A stretch of 64,000 bases of DNA from Stieleria mannarensis (GCF_014154935.1 NZ_JACEHH010000027.1:62001-126000), one strand, 5' to 3'; positions 1 through 8,476 are shown, numbered from the stretch's first letter. The notes: a model not told the origin generated them from the letters alone. A program made the numbers and translations.

Positions 1-1609
1 CCGTCCCCAGCTTGGCTAGCTCTTTGCCGCCGTGTCGCAGGATCCAGGGAATCGTGGCGTAGGTTTCGACGTTGTTGATCAGCGTCGGTTTTTCCCACAG
101 TCCGCTCTCGGCCGGAAACGGTGGTCGAATCCGCGGCGTCCCGCGTCCGCCTTCGATCGAGTGGATCAGCGCCGTCTCCTCGCCGCAAATGTAGGCGCCG
201 GCCCCTTCGCGAATCTGAAGCGTCAACTTGAAATCGGTTCCCATCACCGAGTCGCCGAGGATCCCGCCGCGCTGGCAGAGGTCGATCGCGCCACGAATCC
301 GCTCGACCGCCAGCGGGTATTCGGCCCGCACGTAAAAAATTCCTTCGTGGGCGTCGACGGTGCAGGCGGCGATGGCCATGCCCTCGATCACGCGAAACGG
401 AATCGATTCCAACAGCACCTTGTCCATGAACGCACCGGGATCGCCCTCGTCGCCGTTACAGATGACGTACTTGGTCGGGCTATCTTGGGCGCGAACGGTG
501 CGCCACTTGGCATGCGTCGGGAACCCGGCACCACCGCGACCACGCAGCCCGCTCGTTTCAAGCTCGTCCAGGATCTGATCGGGTTGGAGTTGTGTCAGGC
601 ATTTCTTCAACGATTCGAATCCGCCGTGGCGAATGTACTCGTCCAAATCCAGTGGATCGATCGCGTCCAGCAAGTCCAACGTCAGATGCTTTTGTGGACC
701 GATGAACGCGTCGATCACGCCGTCCCGCGCCCCTTGATGCTTTTGCAAGACGTCCTGGTCTTCATCGGACTGCAGCCAATCGAGTATCCGCGAAGCGGCG
801 TATCGAATTGGCTTGGAGATGCCTTTGGGCCGAAAATGCTTCAAGACGATCTTTCGCGCCATGTCGGGATTGACGTTGGTGTAGGTCTGTGACGCGCCGT
901 CGGGCGAGACCAGTTCCACCAGCGGTACTTTGCTGCAAATCCCGGTGCAGCCGATCTGTTTGACATACGCGTCACCGCCGGATTCATCGATCGCATCGCA
1001 CAGTGCTTCATGCACCTTGTCGCTGCCCAGTGCCAGACAACAGGATCCCAGACCGACGCGGACTTCAGTTGTCCGGGGACCTTGCGGCTGTGAGACCGGG
1101 CGATGGACGGCGGAGAGTTTGACGAAATCGGCTTCGTCGTATTCCTGCAACATCCGCGGCGTCGTTTGGGAACTGACATGACCGAAGATCGCGTCGTCGA
1201 TTTGCACGACCGGGCCGAGCGTGCAGCACCCCAGACAGGCCACCTTCTGGACCGTGAACTCGCCATCGGGATCGGTGTCTTCGTGCGGAGCGAGCTGAAG
1301 CTCGTGACGAATCGCATCGTCAACCAGGTCGGCTCCTTTGACGTGACAAGCCGTTCCGGTGCAGACGCTGATCATGTGGCGACCGACCGGGCGATGCCGA
1401 AAGTGATCGTAGAACGACGCCACCCCGGTGATCGATGCCGGTGTGATTTCGGTCAGTTCACAAACCCGTCGCAGCGCCTCTTGGGGCAGATAGCGATATT
1501 CCCTCTGCACCGCGTGCAGGATGGGGATGACGGCATCGGGCGTGCGACCTTCTTGTTGGACAATTCGGTCGACGGGCGACAAGTCGATCATGTTGGTCGT
1601 GGTGATCAT
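1..1609 (-). CDS. NuoE-NuoF fusion, NADH-binding flavin/iron-sulfur oxidoreductase subunit (3' end missing)
   Basis: This frame is open from the ATG at 1609 to the window edge (536 codons). Residues 1-170 are a NuoE-like thioredoxin-fold domain with the [2Fe-2S] ligands C83, C88, C125 and C129. Residues 182-260 are a second thioredoxin-like domain (C190/C191, C221, C225), as in HydB/HndC-type NuoF proteins. From about 340 follows the NuoF core, with the FMN motif GLRGRGGAGFP (354-364), the NAD-site motif CNGDEGDPGAF (384-394) and GAGAYICGEETALI (469-482). The SLBB and N3-cluster regions lie beyond the window. It should pass electrons between NAD(P)H, FMN and iron-sulfur centres in the cytosol. 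It starts 24 bases after the preceding propeller gene, so it is the distal known gene of the operon. HoxF of NAD-reducing hydrogenase is also a NuoE-NuoF fusion, so the electron partner must be read from the genes outside the window. Confidence 0.9.
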   Translation of the reverse strand, partial: MITTTNMIDLSPVDRIVQQEGRTPDAVIPILHAVQREYRYLPQEALRRVCELTEITPASITGVASFYDHFRHRPVGRHMISVCTGTACHVKGADLVDDAIRHELQLAPHEDTDPDGEFTVQKVACLGCCTLGPVVQIDDAIFGHVSSQTTPRMLQEYDEADFVKLSAVHRPVSQPQGPRTTEVRVGLGSCCLALGSDKVHEALCDAIDESGGDAYVKQIGCTGICSKVPLVELVSPDGASQTYTNVNPDMARKIVLKHFRPKGISKPIRYAASRILDWLQSDEDQDVLQKHQGARDGVIDAFIGPQKHLTLDLLDAIDPLDLDEYIRHGGFESLKKCLTQLQPDQILDELETSGLRGRGGAGFPTHAKWRTVRAQDSPTKYVICNGDEGDPGAFMDKVLLESIPFRVIEGMAIAACTVDAHEGIFYVRAEYPLAVERIRGAIDLCQRGGILGDSVMGTDFKLTLQIREGAGAYICGEETALIHSIEGGRGTPRIRPPFPAESGLWEKPTLINNVETYATIPWILRHGGKELAKLGT

Positions 1610-1633
1610 TCGGGAACAGGTCCGAAACTCGTG

Positions 1634-3457
1634 TCACTGATTCTCATCATTCCCACTCCCGATGCAGAACAAATGCTCGCTTCCTCGGATGAGGATCCGT
1701 CCATCGGCAAACGCCGGGCAGGTCACGCAGTCTTCGCCCAATTGAGCCTCCGCGATCTGTTTGCACTCGTCACGAGTCGGTTGCACGATCCATGCCGTCC
1801 CGTCTCGGCCGAACAGATAAACGCGATCGCCGACCAGGCTGGGGGAGGAGAGGAAATCGGCGCCAAAATCTTCTTCCCACAACGGTTCACCGCCTTCCTG
1901 TTTGTCAAAGCAGAAGAGCGTGCCGTAGGACGCCAGCGTCAACAAGAACTCATCGGCGACCAGGGGGCTGCATGTGTCCGGGAGCCCGTAGTCGGCGGTC
2001 CAGACGACATGGGTGTCCGTCACGTCACCGGATCCGCCAGCGCGAATCGCGGCATAGATCGCGGTGTCGTTACCGGCATAGACGATCCCGTCGGAGTACA
2101 CCGGTGAGGGGCCGACTTCGACCCGGTCGAGACAATTGGCTCGCCACAATTCCGTGCCATCGCGGGGCGAAGACGCGATCACCCAGGGATCGCAGCAGGT
2201 GATGATTTGGTGTTGTCCCTCGTGCTCGATCACGATCGGAGACGACCACGACGCCGGTGTCTGGCGAGTCGTTTCCCAGATCGGCAGGCCCGTCGCTCCG
2301 TCAAACGACATCAGTTTTGACAGTTCGTCGTCGTCGGATCCTTGGTCGAACTGAACGATCACCGCACCCTGGTGCGTCACCAGCGACGACGCGTGGCCGT
2401 AATTGTTTCGCTGCGGCACCCCCAACGAACGCGTCCACACTTCATTGCCGGAAAAATCGAGAGCGACAAGCAACCCATCGGCAAACATCGCAAACACAAA
2501 CCGCCCATCGGTCGCCATGGTCGGCGCCGCGTAACCGGTGTCCTCGGAGACCTTGATTTTCTGGTCGGCAATGGACGGGTCGACTTGGAATTCCTTGTTC
2601 CAAAGGATTTCGCCGGAGTTCAGGTCAAAACAGAAAACGCCACGGACCGCTTCGGTCGCGCCGGAAAGAAACACGCGGTCGTTCCACAGAATGGGTGAAT
2701 TCACACCGGGCAGCGGCAGCGGTGTTTTCCACACGATCCCTTCACCGGACGGGCCGTCCCATCGCGTCGGAGCGTCTTGGAAATGCGAGATGCCGGATCC
2801 GCCGGGGCCCCGAAAGCTGGGCCAATTCGCCTGCACGACTTCGGCGCTCGGCAATTCCGGCAGCACCGGATCGATCTTTGTCGGTTCGACGCGAGGTGTC
2901 GCGTCGCCAACCGAAGCTTGGTCGGACGCCAAATCATCCAAGCTTGCCGGCAACACACTCGGGTGATTCGCTTTCATCGCCCAGGTGGTGCCGACCAGGG
3001 CCAGCATCACCGCGGCCACCGCCCACGGTCCGCGGTGGCTCAGCCGTTCGTCCGAGTCGGGGCCGGGCAGTTTCGGTTTGGGGCGAGGCAGTCGTCGATG
3101 CAGCGTGGCGGCCCATTTGCTGAAGACCAACGTGACGACGATGCCGCCCAGCAGCAGGTACGCCCCCCGCTCGGTGAATCGTTGCTCACGGAAGTACTCT
3201 CGTCGCAGTGCCAGATCGAGATCCTGGATCTGTTGACGCAGTTGATTGTCGTCGGATTGCTGCAGGTATTGCTGTCGGAGCTGGATGAATGTGGTCTCCT
3301 CCAGCGGAACCTTGTTCAATCGGTTCGCGCCATCGATCACCAGGACGGTGCCGACGAGGGTTGAAAACACTCCGGCCACGATTGCCGAGAGCAGGATCGA
3401 TCGATGGCTGAACAAGCGACGTTGAAATTCGGTCTGCCTTTGCGTTTCAACTGTCAT
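1634..3457 (-). CDS. Membrane-anchored PQQ-like beta-propeller protein
   Basis: This 607-residue protein has three hydrophobic segments near residues 20-41, 99-117 and 144-160. A long beta-propeller follows from about 212, opening with WPSFRGPGG, the usual start of planctomycete PQQ-like (BamB-type) propellers. Repeated GxVxW-type blades such as GEILWNKEF and GTELWRANC follow. The frame stays open up to 3754, but that extension overlaps the upstream gene and is read through a copy of the CGTAGC hairpin repeat, so I start at ATG 3457 (MTVETQ). PQQ-like propellers of this kind usually lack cofactor and act as binding or scaffold domains. Its position between the polyferredoxin genes and the NuoEF fusion suggests a structural or redox-partner role at the outer face of the membrane; this is inference. 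Confidence 0.85.
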   Translation of the reverse strand: MTVETQRQTEFQRRLFSHRSILLSAIVAGVFSTLVGTVLVIDGANRLNKVPLEETTFIQLRQQYLQQSDDNQLRQQIQDLDLALRREYFREQRFTERGAYLLLGGIVVTLVFSKWAATLHRRLPRPKPKLPGPDSDERLSHRGPWAVAAVMLALVGTTWAMKANHPSVLPASLDDLASDQASVGDATPRVEPTKIDPVLPELPSAEVVQANWPSFRGPGGSGISHFQDAPTRWDGPSGEGIVWKTPLPLPGVNSPILWNDRVFLSGATEAVRGVFCFDLNSGEILWNKEFQVDPSIADQKIKVSEDTGYAAPTMATDGRFVFAMFADGLLVALDFSGNEVWTRSLGVPQRNNYGHASSLVTHQGAVIVQFDQGSDDDELSKLMSFDGATGLPIWETTRQTPASWSSPIVIEHEGQHQIITCCDPWVIASSPRDGTELWRANCLDRVEVGPSPVYSDGIVYAGNDTAIYAAIRAGGSGDVTDTHVVWTADYGLPDTCSPLVADEFLLTLASYGTLFCFDKQEGGEPLWEEDFGADFLSSPSLVGDRVYLFGRDGTAWIVQPTRDECKQIAEAQLGEDCVTCPAFADGRILIRGSEHLFCIGSGNDENQ

Positions 3458-3472
3458 TGAACGGCGGGCGTT

Positions 3473-3497
3473 CCACGCTCTGGCGAGCGTAGCTACG
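3473..3497 (-). repeat. Family A hairpin repeat (single copy)
   Basis: On the minus strand this 25-base unit has flank CGTAGC, stem ACGCTC, loop GCCA and stem GAGCGT, then GG. It sits between the membrane iron-sulfur gene and the propeller gene of the same operon, so it would be transcribed in the polycistronic message. Other copies are at 4852-4966, 12661-12725, 44253-44336, 46549-46628, 49438-49462, 60304-60328 and 61092-61160. Confidence 0.85.
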
Positions 3498-3522
3498 AGA
3501 CCTTGGTGGCGGGGATTCGCGT

Positions 3523-5022
3523 TCACGGCTTTTTCCCTCCGACGGTCAATTGGACCAGCGGCCCGCCCGGCGTTCGGCCATCGGGCAGCGCTTCGGAGAC
3601 GTCGGAGATCAGACCGAGTCGGACTTTTTCGACCGGGCAATACCAATAGCAGCGCCCGCAGGAAACGCACCCGGCCCGATCGGCCTGGTAATCCTCGCGG
3701 CGACGTCGCACCGACAGATAAATCAGTTTGAACCCGATCACCAAGCCCGTCCAAGCACCCAACAAGCCGCCCAGCGTGACGAAATCATTGCGGCGCGTGA
3801 GTGCCGATTGATACAGATCATCGACCGACCGCGGCGAACCTCGAAAGGCATCGCTGGCGTCGGTCGTGGTTTCCGCCACTCCCAACTCTTCCAGCCGCAC
3901 CTGTTCGGCCAACCGCGATTCCGGGTGCCATTGTGCCAGCGGAACGGCGAGCGTCGTTCCCAGCCACCAGAAACCGGCCACCAGGAAGGGAGCGGCCAGC
4001 AGGGCGAATCCGAATTGACGTTTTCCTCGTCGACGAGCCGCGGGCGTTTGCGCGACCGTGGGCGGGTGAATCGCACCGTAGGGACAGGCATCTTCACAAA
4101 GTTGACAATTGATGCACGTCCCCGGCGGGATGCTTAAACGCCATTTGGAAAAACACGACAAGACGCGCAGGATCGCGCCATAGGGACATAGGTACCGACA
4201 GTACGGGCGGCCGACAAACACGCCGATCAACAAAATGCAGCTGCCAAAGATCAGCATGTCCGCGTTGCCGCCCAAACGGAAAAACGCGATGAACGGATCG
4301 TACCGACAGATGATGAATCCCGTCCGGGTCGCCGCGAAAATCACCGCCGCGCCCAAATAGATGTAAGCCACCAAGCCCAAGGAATGATCCAACCAACGCG
4401 GCACCGCGACCGAGCGAACGGCGATCAATTCTTGCATCGCGCCCAGCGGACAGACCGAAGCACAGAAGGTCCTACCGAAAAACAGCGTGAACACCAATGG
4501 CAAGATGAAAAACGCCACCACCGTAAGCGGCACGACGTAAGTGGGATCGAACACGGCCAACGCGACATTCTGGGTCGCACCGATCGGACAAACGCAGCCT
4601 TGCCGCCAAAATCCGAACCACAGCAAACTGGCGATCGTCAGCAGCAGTACGTTACGACGCGAACGCGACACCAAGGTGAAGTACGACGCCAAACACAATG
4701 CGGCGAACAGAATCGCCACGTCCAACAACGGTGCGATCTGCCCCTGGACTTCCGGAACCGTGGCGGTGGGGATCGGATGGTCGGAAAACTCGGGGACGGG
4801 GAACATCAGCTCCGGCGTCTCGGCCGCCATCGCGTCGCCCACCCACGTCAACGTAGCGACGCTCGCCAGAGCGTGGCAAACGCCGGTGATCCACAACTTC
4901 GACGTAGCTACGCTCGCCAGAGCGTGGTAAACGCCGGGGATCCACCTTCTGGCGAAGGCAGCTACGTTTGACCGCCGGTTGTTAGCGTTGCTTGTGCGAC
5001 TTGGCAATGTCCTGCTACTCAT
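3523..5022 (-). CDS. NapH/NosR-like membrane polyferredoxin (4Fe-4S binding)
   Basis: This 499-residue membrane protein carries the CxxxCP motifs of the NapH/NosR/RdxA group: CVCPIG (143-148), CASVCPLG (187-194) and CRYLCPYG (275-282). A 4Fe-4S cluster site (C303, C306, C309, C313) and a C-terminal one (C452, C455, C458, C462) follow. About six hydrophobic segments lie between 100 and 435. The family moves electrons between membrane or cytosolic donors and extracytoplasmic acceptors. The start is uncertain. ATG 5022 overlaps the upstream stop by 8 bases, as expected for translational coupling, but residues 19-58 are then encoded by three copies of a hairpin repeat. The next ATG, at 4830, gives MAAETPEL, directly after what looks like a signal-cleavage site (GDAMA). 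Function is firm at family level only. Confidence 0.87.
   Translation of the reverse strand: MSSRTLPSRTSNANNRRSNVAAFARRWIPGVYHALASVATSKLWITGVCHALASVATLTWVGDAMAAETPELMFPVPEFSDHPIPTATVPEVQGQIAPLLDVAILFAALCLASYFTLVSRSRRNVLLLTIASLLWFGFWRQGCVCPIGATQNVALAVFDPTYVVPLTVVAFFILPLVFTLFFGRTFCASVCPLGAMQELIAVRSVAVPRWLDHSLGLVAYIYLGAAVIFAATRTGFIICRYDPFIAFFRLGGNADMLIFGSCILLIGVFVGRPYCRYLCPYGAILRVLSCFSKWRLSIPPGTCINCQLCEDACPYGAIHPPTVAQTPAARRRGKRQFGFALLAAPFLVAGFWWLGTTLAVPLAQWHPESRLAEQVRLEELGVAETTTDASDAFRGSPRSVDDLYQSALTRRNDFVTLGGLLGAWTGLVIGFKLIYLSVRRRREDYQADRAGCVSCGRCYWYCPVEKVRLGLISDVSEALPDGRTPGGPLVQLTVGGKKP
4852..4966 (+). repeat. Family A hairpin repeats, three copies inside an open reading frame
   Basis: Two direct copies (4852-4876 and 4903-4927; flank CGTAGC, stem CGCTC, loop GCCA, stem GAGCG) are followed by an inverted copy (4942-4966) whose stem reads CCTTC/GAAGG on its own strand, with the same GCCA loop. 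The CGTAGC flank of the second copy and the GCTACG of the third form the two ends of a 64-base two-ended element. All three lie in the 5' part of the membrane iron-sulfur gene, where two of them translate to the peptide HALASVAT. Confidence 0.88.
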
Positions 5023-5665
5023 CGGCGTGCACCTGACCGAGCAACTTCTGCGCCGCCGTGTCGGACTTCCCCGCCTTTTGCCGCATCACACCCAACGCGA
5101 TCCGTTTCAGCCGATAGGGCTTGTCGGCGGAGACGTTGACAAAGGCATCGCTGGGACAGGCGACAGCGATCGCGCATTCATTGCAATTGACACAGCGATC
5201 GTGCATCACTTGCAGGTACAGCGATCCGTTCATCAGGGCGCAGCCCTTGACGCACATCGCACAGCCGATACAAGCGTCGGTGTCGATCGTGTACTCGTAG
5301 AAATTCTGCCCCGCCTTGCCTTCGACAAAGGTCCGGATGATGGCTTCGGTTGGACACAACAAGTCCTCCGCGGCGGTGTCGCGACTGTCCAGCCCGTCGA
5401 GCGTGTAGTAGCCGGTGCATCGGTTGCAAAAACCGCACATGTCGAAACACTGAACGCATTTGACGGCTGATTCATCCAGCACGCAGTGGGTGGCGCAGTT
5501 ACCGCAGCCGACGCACTTGTCGGGATCGATCTGCCAACGATTCTCTTCCGCTTGGCCTCGTTGGCCGGCAAGGTATCCGCCCAACACACCGGCCGACACC
5601 ACGCCGACGACCCGAGCACCATCGGCCAGGAAACCGCGTCGGTCGGTTTGTTGTTCGCCGCTCAT
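5015..5665 (-). CDS. Tat-exported polyferredoxin with many cysteines
   Basis: From ATG 5665 the product is 216 residues with an N-terminal DRRGFL twin-arginine signature and a hydrophobic stretch (19-34), so it is probably exported or anchored outside with its clusters already inserted. It has a 4Fe-4S site at C51, C54, C57, C61, a dense cysteine run at C70, C73, C77, C80, C83, a lone C104, a second ferredoxin site at C132, C135, C138, C142, and a third group at C158, C161, C164, C170. The start is chosen because it overlaps the preceding stop by 4 bases (ATGA); the longer frame to 5770 would overlap the upstream gene by more than 100 bases. It most likely relays electrons to or from the NapH/NosR-like protein encoded next. 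The five-cysteine run is unusual for a simple 2x[4Fe-4S] ferredoxin. Confidence 0.88.
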   Translation of the reverse strand: MSGEQQTDRRGFLADGARVVGVVSAGVLGGYLAGQRGQAEENRWQIDPDKCVGCGNCATHCVLDESAVKCVQCFDMCGFCNRCTGYYTLDGLDSRDTAAEDLLCPTEAIIRTFVEGKAGQNFYEYTIDTDACIGCAMCVKGCALMNGSLYLQVMHDRCVNCNECAIAVACPSDAFVNVSADKPYRLKRIALGVMRQKAGKSDTAAQKLLGQVHADE

Positions 5666-5889
5666 GTTGGCTCTCCCTCGGTTTCTTCCTGCCGTGCCGC
5701 TTCCGCTTTGGAAAGCTCGCAATGGTTGAACAACCCGCAAGTCTGGCAGGGGGAAGTCAGTTGCACGCATCCGAGATTGTTCGCGCGGCGGAGCAGGTTG
5801 AGCGTCAAGACGGACAGCCCACCCAAGAGGGCATAGCGTCCGACACGCAGCAGCAGTTGCCGACGATCGGGATTGATTTCATCAGGCAT
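5662..5889 (-). CDS. Small membrane-anchored Cys-rich protein
   Basis: This 75-residue protein (MPDEINPDRRQL...) has an N-terminal DRRQLLLRVGRYALL segment, a hydrophobic helix that could be a Tat signal or anchor, and then four cysteines in a C-x6-C-x2-C-x5-C arrangement (GCVQLTSPCQTCGLFNHC). It overlaps the upstream NHL gene by 8 bases and the downstream polyferredoxin by 4, so all three are translationally coupled. An alternative ATG lies at 5913. I do not recognise the family. The cysteine spacing could bind an iron-sulfur cluster or another metal, and the operon position makes an electron-transfer or assembly role plausible. Confidence 0.72.
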   Translation of the reverse strand: MPDEINPDRRQLLLRVGRYALLGGLSVLTLNLLRRANNLGCVQLTSPCQTCGLFNHCELSKAEAARQEETEGEPT

Positions 5890-7033
5890 CAGGTTGTTCC
5901 TCCCACGAGCCATGCCGGCGGGAAGCGTGAGCGAGCGGCGCGGAAAGTGGGATAGGCTTCCAGCCTGTCGATTCCAGATTGACAGGCTGGAAGCCTATCC
6001 CACCGGTGTGCTCATCAAGACGCACAAATACCCGCACCGACTTTCGTCTCGGATCCAGCACCCAAACGCGTCCTTGGCTGTCCGCGGCGACGTCAAAGAC
6101 CACGCCCGCTTGATGGGGCCGCGGGTCGCCGAGTTCTGATTGGGCGATGCCCAATTGCCGCGGACCGGCGACGACCGAGCGGAATTCACCGTACTCGCTG
6201 TACACCTTGATCCGCGGCACGCCCTTTTCCGATGTGACGATCTCGCCTTCGGGCAAGACCGCAAACTGGCTCGGATTGCAGCAGCCGAAGAAGTTCTCGA
6301 TCGCCACACCGGGATTGCCCCAACGTGCCTGCAACGCACCGTCAAACGTGTAGGTCTCGATCCGCAGTGCACCGGGATTGGCCACGTGCAATTGCCGACC
6401 CGGCCCGATCGCGATGTCGAACGTCGTGCTGGGGACGTTGAACGTTCGCCCCCCCGCTTCCGCATTGCCGATCGTTCCCAGCAATTCGCCTGACGGATCG
6501 AACCGCCACACCAAGCGGTTGCCGGCATCGGCGACGAAGACGGATTCATCGGCCACGGCGATCGACGCCAGGATCGCGTCGTCGGTCGGGACGTTCCAAG
6601 TCGCGACTCGACTGCCGTCGTCATCAAAGACTTCGATCCGGTTGCCGGATCCCACGTAGATGTGACCCGGCGCGACGTGTTGATCGTTGCCGACCGCCAA
6701 ACAACTCGGACGGCCTTCGGTCGGGATCATCGCCAGTGTGGTGCCGTCTGGTCGATACACGCCGACCGTCTGGTCACCGGCCACATAGATCTGGTCCTCG
6801 GGCCCGACGCTGATACCGCGAGGCTGAGCCATCGACACGCTGAATTCCCTCGTCTGCTCGTACTGAATCAGCGCCGGATCGACGTCGTACACGCGAGAGA
6901 AATCCATCGTGAACGATCGATCGCGATGACCGGCGAGCGGATCGCTGCTGACGACGGCATAGCTGGCGAGGCCGACCGCCACGGCAAGGACGGCGGTGAT
7001 CAATGTTCCGCGATAGTGAACCAGCAATTCCAT
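5882..7033 (-). CDS. Exported NHL-repeat beta-propeller protein
   Basis: The 383-residue product has an N-terminal transmembrane or signal segment (LITAVLAVAVGLASYAVV) and then NHL-type repeats, for example MAQPRGISVGPEDQIYVAGD, SIAVADESVFVADAGNRLV and FDVAADSQGRVWVLD. A GCC motif (NFFGCCNPSQF) lies in the propeller. NHL propellers outside the cell usually mediate binding. Here the gene is second-to-third in the redox operon, directly before the small Cys protein. Its last 30 or so residues are odd: the propeller ends near VRVFVRLDEHTGG, and the tail (IGFQPVN...TGWKPIP) is the translation of a 57-base inverted repeat also found between genes elsewhere. Homologues probably end earlier. Confidence 0.84.
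   Translation of the reverse strand: MELLVHYRGTLITAVLAVAVGLASYAVVSSDPLAGHRDRSFTMDFSRVYDVDPALIQYEQTREFSVSMAQPRGISVGPEDQIYVAGDQTVGVYRPDGTTLAMIPTEGRPSCLAVGNDQHVAPGHIYVGSGNRIEVFDDDGSRVATWNVPTDDAILASIAVADESVFVADAGNRLVWRFDPSGELLGTIGNAEAGGRTFNVPSTTFDIAIGPGRQLHVANPGALRIETYTFDGALQARWGNPGVAIENFFGCCNPSQFAVLPEGEIVTSEKGVPRIKVYSEYGEFRSVVAGPRQLGIAQSELGDPRPHQAGVVFDVAADSQGRVWVLDPRRKSVRVFVRLDEHTGGIGFQPVNLESTGWKPIPLSAPLAHASRRHGSWEEQPDA
5947..6003. repeat. Family B inverted repeat (GTGGGATAGGC type) inside a gene
   Basis: Two perfect 23-base arms, 5947-5969 and 5981-6003, surround an 11-base centre. Each arm begins GTGGGAT and contains its own small hairpin, AGGC-TTCCA-GCCT. The element lies in the 3' end of the NHL gene and is translated. 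The same arms occur at 49482-49552 and, as an array, at 53547-53687. Confidence 0.92.
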
Positions 7034-7075
7034 GGATCGTTGAACTCCAAAATCATGTTTCGCTGTTTTCGCCTG

Positions 7076-8476
7076 TCATGGCTTCGCCCGCAGATCGAGG
7101 CAAACCATGCGTGTCATGTCGCGTAGGATCAAACGGCCCGCAACCATTGCCATCGGCCCCCAGGCATCGTGGCCGCCGGGTAGAACACTGTGTCGAGTCA
7201 GTCGCTCGTACCCGGCCGGTGTCGCTTCGGCGGCCGTCAGCGTGCCGTCGTCATCCAAAATCAATAGCAGGTCGTCGGCAAACATGTAGGGGCCCAGTCC
7301 GAATCGATCGCTGCCGCTGTCCCAGATCTGGTTTCCATCGAGGTCCATGCAAACCATCGTTTTCGCGCCGACCTTGCGAATGCCGAACAGATGTCCATCG
7401 CGATAGATCGGTGTCTGTTGTTCGGAACTGAATTGTTTCGGCTTCAGCTCGAACAGACTTTGTGCTCCGATGCCGCTTTCGGTCTCGACCAACTGCAGCA
7501 TCAACGCGCCCGATCCGTAACCGCGCGAAAGGAACAGTCTGTTGTCCGGCAGCACGACCGGTGACGGGCTGGTGGCGTTGATCTCTTTCCAGGCGGTCGT
7601 TTCCCACAGCAGCGATCCGTCATCGGCCGCGACGCCGACGACACCTCCGCTGGCGCAGTAGACATACGTGCGACGCCCTTGAAACTCCATCGGGACGACG
7701 GAGACGTGGGTCATGTTCCAGCCCTTGGGATTCGGAGTCTGCCAGATCACGTCGCCGGTGCGATAGTCGATCGCCATCAGCAACGCACTTCCGCAAGGGG
7801 CGATAATCAGTCGGTCTTGGTCCACCAACGGGCATTGGCCGGTGTACCATTCCGGCACACGCGTTCCGAAGTCACGTTCCAGATCGATCAACCAGTGTGA
7901 CAGGCCGGTCGCGGCGTCCCAACACGCCAGATGACAGCGTGGTCCCATCGTGATCACGTAGTCGCCGACGATCATCGGAACGGTCCGTGTCATGCCGTGG
8001 TGAAAGGCGACGACGACGGGATAGCTGTTGCGCCAAATCTCCCGGCCGTCGTCCAGTGACAAACAACGCAGCGTATCGGCCTGGGCTTGCTCGTCGTAAT
8101 CCAGCACATAAACTCGGCCGTCGCTGATTGCGGCCCCGGCGTAGCCTTCGGCGACGTCGATCGACCACCGCACCGGCGGGCCTTCGGCAGGCCAGGATCG
8201 CGCCAATTTCGGGCCGCCGGTTGCAATCGAATCGCGATTCGGTCCCAGAAACCCCGGCCATTGGCCGGAGATGTCCGATGCGACCCCGGGCCCGGCGATC
8301 GGCTGGCCCGGTTCCGGACGATCGGTCTGGCCGGCGGCGTCGATGGTTCCGTCGCGTCCCGGCGTCCGCGGTTCCAAGTCCCCCGGCGGGCCCGTCGACA
8401 ACCAAAACGCGAGCGACACGACTGCGAGTGTCGCGGTCAGCGTCGGAAGGATCGCTTCGGGGGCTTGAATCTTCAC
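7076..8476 (-). CDS. Exported PQQ-like beta-propeller protein
   Basis: This 466-residue protein starts with a signal-anchor-like segment (ILPTLTATLAVVSLAFWLS) and carries the propeller opening WPGFLGPNRDSIATGG at about residue 90. Typical blades follow, such as DGREIWRNSYP, TGDVIWQTPNPKG and DGSLLWETTAW. It is a paralogue of the genes before and after it in the operon. The gap to the NHL gene start is 42 bases and to the preceding propeller gene 28 bases, supporting one transcript. No quinone-ligand signature of true quinoprotein dehydrogenases is evident, so I treat it as a binding or scaffold propeller rather than a dehydrogenase. Confidence 0.85.
   Translation of the reverse strand: MKIQAPEAILPTLTATLAVVSLAFWLSTGPPGDLEPRTPGRDGTIDAAGQTDRPEPGQPIAGPGVASDISGQWPGFLGPNRDSIATGGPKLARSWPAEGPPVRWSIDVAEGYAGAAISDGRVYVLDYDEQAQADTLRCLSLDDGREIWRNSYPVVVAFHHGMTRTVPMIVGDYVITMGPRCHLACWDAATGLSHWLIDLERDFGTRVPEWYTGQCPLVDQDRLIIAPCGSALLMAIDYRTGDVIWQTPNPKGWNMTHVSVVPMEFQGRRTYVYCASGGVVGVAADDGSLLWETTAWKEINATSPSPVVLPDNRLFLSRGYGSGALMLQLVETESGIGAQSLFELKPKQFSSEQQTPIYRDGHLFGIRKVGAKTMVCMDLDGNQIWDSGSDRFGLGPYMFADDLLLILDDDGTLTAAEATPAGYERLTRHSVLPGGHDAWGPMAMVAGRLILRDMTRMVCLDLRAKP

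Noticed and set aside
1..1609. Assignment of the NuoEF fusion to respiratory complex I
   Set aside because: No other nuo gene is in the window, and the extra thioredoxin domain and fused NuoE point to hydrogenase- or formate-dehydrogenase-like modules.
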